From NCBI GenBank assembly GCA_946415695.1, contig CAMKTM010000126.1, positions 1 to 6,855 on the forward strand: a stretch of DNA of 6,855 nucleotides, in the 5' to 3' direction. The notes below the pieces were generated by a model. It worked only from the letters and a program-made list of their open reading frames with translations. It made no database searches and was not told the DNA's origin. A program made the translations under genes and the position numbers. Every line of letters starts with the position of its first letter. Positions within the stretch are counted from its first letter, which is position 1. This DNA is from an uncultured Prevotellaceae bacterium. GTDB taxonomy: Bacteria > Bacteroidota > Bacteroidia > Bacteroidales > Bacteroidaceae. Positions 1 through 4,978 of this stretch are shown here, one piece after another.

Positions 1-122
1 GCCAACGCGGCACGCTCTTATTGTCAACGCGGCACGCTCTTATTGCCAACGCAGCACGCTCTTATTGCCAACGCGGCACGCCTTTATTGTCAACGCGGCA
101 CGCTCTTATTGCCAACGCGGCA
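1..122. repeat. 22-bp tandem repeat array, 5.5 copies, possibly open to the left
   Basis: Units begin at 1, 23, 45, 67, 89 and 111; the last is cut after 12 bases. The core is GCCAACGCGGCA followed by CGCTCTTATT. The copies differ only by single transitions: GTCAACG in units 2 and 5, GCAGCA in unit 3, and CGCCTTTATT in unit 4. Each core, with the preceding T, is a short inverted repeat (TGCC-N5-GGCA); the variants in units 2, 3 and 5 weaken the stem to a wobble pair on one strand. The window starts exactly on a unit boundary, so the array may extend further left. It lies 27 bp beyond the C69 dipeptidase stop codon. The unit length is not a multiple of three, and I see no gene in it. Its function is unknown; it could be a VNTR or a set of protein-binding sites two helical turns apart. 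Confidence 0.93.
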
Positions 123-149
123 GATTTGTCTTGTCTATTCTGTTTACGG

Positions 150-1811
150 TTATGGGAGTTTGTAGCGGGAACCGGCTTGGTTGACTATCTGACGGCGGAA
201 GTTCTCCGGGTAGCCAGGGCGGAGCACTGGACGCGGATAGCCGCCGGGAGTCTTTTCGTATTGTCCATTCTCGTCCATTCGCTTGACGGCCATGTCGTTG
301 TACTTGACGATGATAAGCTGTGCGAGCTGGTTCCATTCGTCCATCATTGCGCCAGCTACGCGGTGACTATAGTCGGAAAGGTATTTGACGGCTTCCTCTT
401 TGGTCATGCTTGCTGCTTTGCTCTCGATGTCGGCCTGGAGGGAGTTGTAGTCTTTTTCGAGGCGGTCGCGTACTTTTTGCAGTTCGGGGAAGAGCAGATT
501 GTAGCGCAGATAGACCATGTTGCTGACCCAGTTCTCTACCCAATATGCGCTGCGGGTGGAGAAGTGGAAGGCGTCGGCAGTGTTTTTGTCGTAGCATTCT
601 GGGGCCTCGGTGGTGTTGCAATAGATGGGTGTGAAGGCCACCATGTTTGCTTCGTCGTTGGCAAACCATGTGACTCCGCCGATGTGATTGGGTAGCCAGG
701 AGCGCATTTGGCTGACATAGACGCATGCTGACTGCTGTGTGCTGATGGGCCGTTCGTTGAAATACTTTTTTCCGTCGACTTCGAAGCTGAGTGGTGTGGG
801 GCGGTATGGCATTTCCCACGGCCCCATGCCGATGTCGTTTGTCATTGCCATGGGTGTGCCTTCGTAGTGGTCGCGCATCATGTCCTTGACGTCTTGGGCA
901 GAGAGTGGTGCTTTGGGCTTGACGTAAAGCGGGAGAACCTGACCTTTTGTGTCGCCCATTGCATAGGGCAGATAGGGGTTCATGTCCTCAGCAGCCCATT
1001 TGTTGTAATAGCTCCAGATGCGTGCCTCGCAGTATCGTAGTGCGCCGAAGTCGGCGGGGGCATAGGCGTCGGCAAATGAGAAGTCGGCGTCTTTGCCGCT
1101 GAAATAGCCTTTTTCACGGGCGAAGCTGATGACGTCTTTGGCGTAGAGGCAGTTTTTTTTGTCTTTGAGGGGGAACTGATGTATGCGGCTCTGGTTGGCG
1201 TGACCGCTGATGCAATCGTCTGGGATGCGTACGGCCACCCATACGGTTCCTTTGCGTCCTGGCCCTTTTCCTATCATTTCGAGTATCCATGCTTCGTTAG
1301 GGTCGGCCACGGTGAAGCTTTCGCCTTCGCTTTCGTATCCATAGGTTTCGACGAGGCTTGTCATTACTTCTATTGCTTCGCGGGCTGTTTTGGAGCGCTG
1401 AAGGCCGAGCACCATGAGGGAACCGTAGTCGATGAGTCCGCTGATTGTGTCGGTCAGCTCAGCCCGTCCGCCGTAGGTTGTTTCGTGAATTGACACTTGA
1501 TATTCGTTCATCAAGCCTACGATGCCGTATGTGTGGGCGACTTCGGGAATCTCTCCCAGGTAGTTGCCCGATTCGTAATGGTAGAGTGGATGCATGGCTC
1601 CGGCGGGGTGGTCGGCAGCTGGGATGACGCGGAGAGGCTCGAAGGAGCCGTAGCTGTCCTGGCTGTAGGAGATGATGACGCTGCCGTCCTTGGAGGCTTT
1701 CTTTCCGACTATGAGGTTGGTGCAGGCTGATGCGATTGAACATTGAACATTGAACATTGAACATTGAAAACCGATGAACAATGCTTCAAGAAATATTATG
1801 TATCTTTTCAT
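150..1811 (-). CDS. Secreted C69-family dipeptidase (PepD/U34-like Ntn hydrolase)
   Basis: This 553-residue protein is a C69 (formerly U34) dipeptidase, a family that cleaves dipeptides with an N-terminal cysteine as nucleophile. The segment ACTNLIVGKKASKDGS (residues 29-44) matches the usual start of the mature enzyme, making Cys30 the likely nucleophile. MNEYQVSIHETTYGGR (101-116), ESFTVADPNEAWILEM (164-179) and the following WVAVRIPDD stretch (191-199) also fit the family. Residues 1-29 form a basic start and a hydrophobic stretch ending in ASA, so signal peptidase cleavage before Cys30 would export the protein and expose the nucleophile in one step. Residues 15-26 are encoded by a heptanucleotide repeat, so slippage there would frameshift the gene. 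The stop is TAA. It is the last gene of the minus-strand run, 117 bp after nadC, and has no recognisable promoter of its own. The family assignment is firm; the substrate, presumably peptides in the periplasm, is inferred. Confidence 0.93.
   Translation of the reverse strand: MKRYIIFLEALFIGFQCSMFNVQCSIASACTNLIVGKKASKDGSVIISYSQDSYGSFEPLRVIPAADHPAGAMHPLYHYESGNYLGEIPEVAHTYGIVGLMNEYQVSIHETTYGGRAELTDTISGLIDYGSLMVLGLQRSKTAREAIEVMTSLVETYGYESEGESFTVADPNEAWILEMIGKGPGRKGTVWVAVRIPDDCISGHANQSRIHQFPLKDKKNCLYAKDVISFAREKGYFSGKDADFSFADAYAPADFGALRYCEARIWSYYNKWAAEDMNPYLPYAMGDTKGQVLPLYVKPKAPLSAQDVKDMMRDHYEGTPMAMTNDIGMGPWEMPYRPTPLSFEVDGKKYFNERPISTQQSACVYVSQMRSWLPNHIGGVTWFANDEANMVAFTPIYCNTTEAPECYDKNTADAFHFSTRSAYWVENWVSNMVYLRYNLLFPELQKVRDRLEKDYNSLQADIESKAASMTKEEAVKYLSDYSHRVAGAMMDEWNQLAQLIIVKYNDMAVKRMDENGQYEKTPGGYPRPVLRPGYPENFRRQIVNQAGSRYKLP
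1735..1769. repeat. Heptanucleotide microsatellite inside the C69 dipeptidase signal peptide
   Basis: The plus strand reads ATTGAAC four times in tandem (starts at 1735, 1742, 1749 and 1756), followed by a final ATTGAAA. On the coding strand this encodes FQCSMFNVQCSI, residues 15-26 of the dipeptidase signal peptide. The copies are perfect, which favours slippage. Seven is not a multiple of three, so gaining or losing one unit shifts the frame. Each unit junction also creates an ATG on the coding strand; the four ATGs cover all three frames, and only one (Met19) is in frame with the dipeptidase. Confidence 0.96.
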
Positions 1812-1842
1812 AAGATGTAATTATGTGTATGATGGACTTTTT

Positions 1843-1869
1843 GTAGTTAACTACTTAACTACTGACTAC
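1843..1869. repeat. Octamer repeat upstream of the C69 dipeptidase
   Basis: The plus strand holds two perfect TTAACTAC octamers (1847-1854 and 1855-1862) and a third, imperfect TGACTAC copy (1863-1869). The left end also forms the 12-bp palindrome GTAGTTAACTAC (1843-1854). The block lies 32-58 bp upstream of the dipeptidase start codon. I find no TAnnTTTG promoter element in this gap. The palindrome could be an operator, but it may simply be a by-product of the repeat. Confidence 0.8.
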
Positions 1870-1878
1870 CGATGAGAG

Positions 1879-1939
1879 AGGGGAAGTCCTCCCCTTTGGG
1901 GGAGTTAGAGGGGGCTTTTTGGGGGGAGTTAGAGGGGGG
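1879..1939. repeat. G/C-homopolymer-rich intergenic repeat ('PLTPPKG' type) with hairpin potential
   Basis: Two copies of a GGGGGAGTTAGAGGGGG unit occur at 1898-1914 and 1921-1939, joined by CTTTTT. Next to them, AGGGGA (1879-1884) and TCCCCT (1890-1895) form a 6-bp stem with a 5-nt loop. Read on the minus strand, the CCCCCTCTAACTCCCCC pattern would translate as PLTPPK-like peptide, a repeat I recognise from Bacteroidales intergenic DNA. The right-hand copy overlaps the end of nadC and supplies its stop codon. In a minus-strand transcript the C-tracts and G-tracts could fold into stems, so partial termination between nadC and the dipeptidase is possible but not demonstrated. Confidence 0.85.
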
Positions 1940-2813
1940 CCTTGATGATTAACTTGTCGCTGCCTGCGGCTTTGAAGCTCATGTCGAGTCCTTTCACGCT
2001 GTGGGTCAGTGCGCCGAAGGAAATGAAATCGACGCCGGCTTTGGCATAGGGTATCATTGTCTCGAAGGTGATGCCGCCGCTGGATTCTGTTTCGCATCGA
2101 CCGGCGACTATCTCAACGGCCCGCTTGGTGTCCTCGGGGGTGAAGTTGTCGAACATGATGCGGTCGCAGCCTTCGGCAAGTGCTTCGTCCAGTTCTTTCC
2201 AGTTTCTGACTTCGCATTCTATTTTGAGGTTTTTGCCTTTTTCCTTCAAGTACTGCTTGGCACGACTGATGGCGTTGTGTACGCCTCCGCAGAAGTCGAT
2301 GTGGTTGTCTTTGAGAAGTATCATGTCGAAGAGTCCGATGCGATGGTTCATGCCGCCGCCTATTCTGACGGCTTCTTTCTCGAGCATACGCATCCCGGGT
2401 GTTGTCTTGCGAGTGTCCAGGACGCGTGTCTTGGTGCCGGCATCGATGAGGGCTTGCTGATACTTGTGTGTCATGGTGGCTATGCCGCTCATGCGTTGAA
2501 GTATGTTGAGCATGAGGCGTTCTGTCTGCAGGAGGCTTTGCACCTTGCCGCGGACGCTCATCACGATGTCGCCGGGCTTGACGTGTGCTCCGTCCTCGAT
2601 GTATGTCTCGACCTGCAGGTCAGGGTCGAAGCGGTGGAACACTTCCTTGGCAATCTCGTTGCCGGCAAAGATGCCTTCTTCCTTGATGAGAAGTTTGCTT
2701 TCGCCCATCTCGGTCGGGGGGATGCAGCAAAGGGTGGTGTGGTCGCCGTCGCCGATGTCTTCGGCAAAGGACAGGTCAATGAGCCTGTCGTTGAGTTCTT
2801 CTACTGATAACAT
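1929..2813 (-). CDS. nadC: Nicotinate-nucleotide pyrophosphorylase (carboxylating), quinolinate phosphoribosyltransferase
   Basis: NadC converts quinolinate and PRPP to nicotinate mononucleotide, CO2 and pyrophosphate in cytosolic de novo NAD synthesis. The 294-residue length is usual. Family motifs appear in order: EDIGDGDHTT (18-27), QTERLMLNILQRMSGIAT (96-113), DTRKTTPGMR (133-142), GGGMNHR (152-158), LKDNH (167-171), ECEVRN (199-204), FDNF (221-224), ESSGGI (243-248) and ISFGALTHS (264-272). The arginines, lysines and acidic residues expected to bind the substrates are present. The C-terminal tail after MSFKAA (roughly the last 12 residues) looks non-conserved; its final codons and TAA stop come from an intergenic repeat. 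The nadA and nadB partners are not in this window. The gene follows rlmH by 111 bp on the same strand with no visible promoter, so it is probably co-transcribed. No strong Shine-Dalgarno sequence precedes the ATG, as is common in Bacteroidota. Confidence 0.97.
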   Translation of the reverse strand: MLSVEELNDRLIDLSFAEDIGDGDHTTLCCIPPTEMGESKLLIKEEGIFAGNEIAKEVFHRFDPDLQVETYIEDGAHVKPGDIVMSVRGKVQSLLQTERLMLNILQRMSGIATMTHKYQQALIDAGTKTRVLDTRKTTPGMRMLEKEAVRIGGGMNHRIGLFDMILLKDNHIDFCGGVHNAISRAKQYLKEKGKNLKIECEVRNWKELDEALAEGCDRIMFDNFTPEDTKRAVEIVAGRCETESSGGITFETMIPYAKAGVDFISFGALTHSVKGLDMSFKAAGSDKLIIKAPL

Positions 2814-2820
2814 CTTGTTT

Positions 2821-2880
2821 ATTTACTATTTGACGATTTACTATTTGACGATTTATTTACAATTTAATTATTTGACGATT
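2821..2880. repeat. AT-rich 15-bp repeats next to the nadC start codon
   Basis: ATTTACTATTTGACG occurs twice in perfect tandem (2821-2835 and 2836-2850), with a third partial copy, TTAATTATTTGACG, at 2865-2878. The block begins 7 bp upstream of the nadC ATG and would form most of its leader. No TAnnTTTG element is seen on the minus strand here. A 15-bp unit in a leader changes spacing rather than coding frame, so copy changes would alter only the leader. Confidence 0.88.
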
Positions 2881-2900
2881 AATGGCGTCAGCTAATTATT

Positions 2901-2927
2901 CACTTTTCACTCTTCACTTTTCACTTA
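2901..2927. repeat. Heptamer repeat abutting and overlapping the rlmH stop codon
   Basis: The plus strand reads CACTTTT, CACTCTT, CACTTTT (starts at 2901, 2908 and 2915) and then CACTTA, whose last three bases are the complement of the rlmH TAA stop. The seven-base period matches that of the array in the C69 dipeptidase signal peptide, although the unit differs. The DNA between here and nadC is otherwise AT-rich and carries no gene. Confidence 0.85.
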
Positions 2928-3398
2928 TTCGTGATGATATGGTTCGCCGTTGAGGATGGTCATGGCTCTGTAGATTTGTTCTACGAAGAACATGCGTACC
3001 ATCTGGTGGGAGAGTGTCATGCGGCTGAGGCTGACTTCTTCGTTCGCTTGTTTATGTATGTTGTCCGAGAAGCCGTAGGGCCCTCCGATGATGAAGACAA
3101 GGCGCTTCGGCCCGGCCGACATCTTCTTTTGCATCCAGGCGGCAAAGTCCATGCTGCTGCGTTCGCTTCCGTGTTCGTCGAGGAGCACTACGTAATCGCC
3201 TCCCTGAAGGCTCTTTTGTATCATTTCGCCTTCGCGCTGTTTCTGCTCGTTTTGGCTGAGTCCCTTGGTGTTCTTGAGTTCTGGGATGACCTCCACGGCA
3301 AAGGGTATGTAGTGACAGATGCGCTCTACGTACTCATTGGTGATGGCTTCGAAGCGCTTGTCTGTGGTCTTTCCCACCACGATGAGCACGCCTTTCAC
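2925..3398 (-). CDS. rlmH: 23S rRNA (pseudouridine(1915)-N(3))-methyltransferase RlmH
   Basis: RlmH is a SPOUT-class (knotted) methyltransferase that uses SAM to methylate N3 of pseudouridine 1915 in helix 69 of 23S rRNA on assembled ribosomes. From the GTG start chosen here the protein has 157 residues, the usual size. Visible signatures are the N-terminal LIVVGKT strand (5-11), LLDEHGSERSS (72-82), the SAM-loop FIIGGPYGF (102-110), SLSRMTLSH (123-131), the EQIYRA helix (140-145) and the C-terminal YHH (154-156). An ATG further upstream at 3440 would add 14 charged residues encoded inside the preceding gene. I prefer the GTG because it gives the family-typical N terminus, is preceded six bases away by AAGGAGG, and overlaps the upstream stop as GTGA, which is typical of translational coupling. 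Confidence 0.97.
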   Translation of the reverse strand: MKGVLIVVGKTTDKRFEAITNEYVERICHYIPFAVEVIPELKNTKGLSQNEQKQREGEMIQKSLQGGDYVVLLDEHGSERSSMDFAAWMQKKMSAGPKRLVFIIGGPYGFSDNIHKQANEEVSLSRMTLSHQMVRMFFVEQIYRAMTILNGEPYHHE

Positions 3399-4906
3399 TG
3401 TTCGCCTCCTTCTTCCGTCGGTGCCACATATTCGTAGCAACCTGCATCGGGGCCTTCATCGGCGAGGCGGTTCACGCCTTTCCTGTCGAATTCCGGCAGG
3501 TCTTCAATGGTTGGGTCGGCAAGCGAACGGATCTGGCTGTCGGCCTTTGGCGTAAAGTCGTATATGTAGTTCTTCGTGTCGAAGCCCGTGAAGTTGTCTT
3601 GTCGGACGAATTTCCCTTCTTCGCTGTTCTTGTCCTGGTCGAAGATGTTGCCCACGAAGTGTTCCTCATCCTCTACGGCCGGCGTGTTGAGGAAGCAGTG
3701 GTGGAAGAGATAGTCGCACGTGTATTCGCCCAGAACGATGTTCTCGCCCATGATTTCATCGGCGCTGTAGCCCGTGATGACGCAGTTGACGAAGTATGCC
3801 TTGCGCAGCAAACCGTAGTCGCTTCCGTCGGCAGAACTTACGAGGTGGAGTGCGTTGCCTCGGTTGGCGCTGAATGGATAGAACTGTGCCAGCGTGCAAT
3901 AGACGAAGATGTGGGAGCCGCCGTTGATGCTGACGATGTGCCCCAGCGTGTTGCTTATCTGTGTGTTGGTCACGTAGCTGACGCAGTTGTTGAGCTGCAA
4001 GCCGTCGCCGCCTATGTTATGCAGGATGCAACAGTCCAGTGTTACGGAAGGTTGTGTCTCGTCGGGAACGGTCTCTTCTGTGTCTTCACAAATGATGCCG
4101 AAGCATGAGCTGTGTATGTCGCACTGGAAGAGTTCGTTGCCGTAGCTGCCACGGTGAATGACGACACCTTCCCAGCGGCTTGGCGTGTTGTCGTAGCGAA
4201 GGTAGTCGAACATGTGGTCCATTCTGTCGCCTCTGAGGATGACGGGTTTCTCGATGCTGCCCTGAACGATGAGTTTTCCATAGACGTGGAGTGCGGCGTT
4301 GTCGTGGAACATGAGTGTTGTGCCTTCAGCAAGCGTGAGTGTGGCTCCGGGCTTCACGACGAGCGAGTCGTAGATGACGTAGGGCTTGTCGGACAGAAGT
4401 GTCTGGTCGGAGTCGATGACCAGTCCTCCCTTCTGGATGTAGGCATCGATGGCTCCGCCGGTTAGCACGACAGTTTGGGTGACGCCGTTCTCGAGTTGGA
4501 AGTGGAGCTTGTCCATGAAATAGAGCGGCTCGTTGCTACCCACTTCGGGAGGTGTCATCTCTATGCGCACCACGAGGCTGTCGTTCTTCAGCACCTCGAA
4601 GTCGTGCCACGCGCCTCCTGCGAGAAAGCGTCCGTCAACATTGACGCGGAAACGGCTCTCTGTGCCGCCTTCGAGCTGTATGGTATTGATGCGCATCCCG
4701 TCTTTGTTGTTGTTGAAGACGAAGAGTGTCTTTGTGCTGCTGGGGATGGTGCTGACAAGTGTGTCGAAGGCAATGGTGTCCTGCGAGAACACGAGCCGGA
4801 AGTTCGGGTCGCTCGAGAAGCTCTCGTAGTCGGAACAGGCAGCCAGTAGAAAGAATGAGAAAATGAAAAAATGAAAGAATGAAAGTTTTGTCCTTTCATT
4901 TATCAT
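3395..4906 (-). CDS. Lipoprotein with right-handed parallel beta-helix domain, function unknown
   Basis: From the start at 4906 this is a 503-residue exported lipoprotein: MINERTK, a Phe-rich hydrophobic core, then the lipobox LLAAC with Cys24. Residues about 30-155 look like a beta-sandwich. From about 180 to 380 there are short beta-strand coils rich in V/I/L and N/G (for example VKPGATLTLAEGTTLMF, then YGKLIVQGS), typical of a right-handed parallel beta-helix. The end has a D-x-G-x-x-R ... GPDAGCYEY motif (474-493), like the DIGAYE terminus of many such proteins. The fold is used by polysaccharide lyases and adhesins, but I see no catalytic signature. An in-frame ATG at 4957 would add 17 charged residues and lie 21 bp after pepD; I prefer 4906 for its standard signal-peptide length. 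The signal peptide is encoded by 8-bp repeats. The last bases overlap rlmH. Confidence 0.88.
   Translation of the reverse strand: MINERTKLSFFHFFIFSFFLLAACSDYESFSSDPNFRLVFSQDTIAFDTLVSTIPSSTKTLFVFNNNKDGMRINTIQLEGGTESRFRVNVDGRFLAGGAWHDFEVLKNDSLVVRIEMTPPEVGSNEPLYFMDKLHFQLENGVTQTVVLTGGAIDAYIQKGGLVIDSDQTLLSDKPYVIYDSLVVKPGATLTLAEGTTLMFHDNAALHVYGKLIVQGSIEKPVILRGDRMDHMFDYLRYDNTPSRWEGVVIHRGSYGNELFQCDIHSSCFGIICEDTEETVPDETQPSVTLDCCILHNIGGDGLQLNNCVSYVTNTQISNTLGHIVSINGGSHIFVYCTLAQFYPFSANRGNALHLVSSADGSDYGLLRKAYFVNCVITGYSADEIMGENIVLGEYTCDYLFHHCFLNTPAVEDEEHFVGNIFDQDKNSEEGKFVRQDNFTGFDTKNYIYDFTPKADSQIRSLADPTIEDLPEFDRKGVNRLADEGPDAGCYEYVAPTEEGGEQ
3405..3411 (-). promoter_or_regulatory. Strong Shine-Dalgarno sequence deciding the rlmH GTG start
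   Basis: The minus strand reads AAGGAGG, then six bases, then GTG. This is a near-perfect anti-16S match lying within the last codons of the lipoprotein gene (its EEGGEQ tail). Strong Shine-Dalgarno sequences are uncommon in Bacteroidota, and the other starts in this window lack one. It supports translation of rlmH from the overlapping GTG rather than the upstream ATG. Confidence 0.75.
4850..4885. repeat. Octanucleotide repeat inside the lipoprotein signal peptide
   Basis: Four octamers run on the plus strand: AAAGAATG (4850), AGAAAATG (4858), AAAAAATG (4866) and AAAGAATG (4874), followed by a partial AAAG. On the coding strand they read as CATTCTTT-like units and encode the SFFHFFIFSFF core of the signal peptide. 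The copies are imperfect, so slippage would be slower than in a perfect array, but an 8-bp change would still shift the frame. Confidence 0.85.
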
Positions 4907-4976
4907 TGCTCTTTTTCTCTTTTCAATCTTAATTATAACATCCTTTATTCTTTTCATTCTTTCATTCCTTCATTTT
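4860..4976. repeat. Imperfect inverted repeat bracketing the lipoprotein start region
   Basis: The arm at 4870-4884 is the exact reverse complement of 4952-4966 (15 bp). After two mismatches the match continues for 8 more bp (4860-4867 against 4969-4976), giving 23 of 25 paired positions around a 67-bp interior. The right-hand arm is a similar ATGAAAGA-type repeat running from the pepD stop into the alternative lipoprotein start at 4957. In the transcript, the 4957 ATG would lie in the stem and the 4906 ATG in the loop. Both arms are low complexity, so the pairing may be incidental. Confidence 0.6.
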
Positions 4977-4978
4977 TT

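Noticed and set aside
1..122. CRISPR array
   Set aside because: The whole 22-bp unit repeats head to tail with only single-base changes; there are no unique spacers and no cas genes in the window.
21..695. 224-residue plus-strand reading frame
   Set aside because: It runs through the non-coding 22-bp array and then antisense to the well-supported C69 dipeptidase; the product has no recognisable domain.
1855..2097. 80-residue minus-strand frame with PLTPPK repeats
   Set aside because: It is the intergenic repeat read through in another frame of nadC, not a protein I can support.
3399..3440. Upstream ATG start for rlmH at 3440
   Set aside because: It would add 14 basic residues foreign to the family. 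The GTG at 3398 has a strong Shine-Dalgarno sequence and gives the normal 157-residue protein.
4885..4951. Invertible promoter of the Bacteroides capsule type
   Set aside because: The interior is only 67 bp, lacks a TAnnTTTG element in either direction, and no invertase gene is present. The arms are low-complexity repeats.
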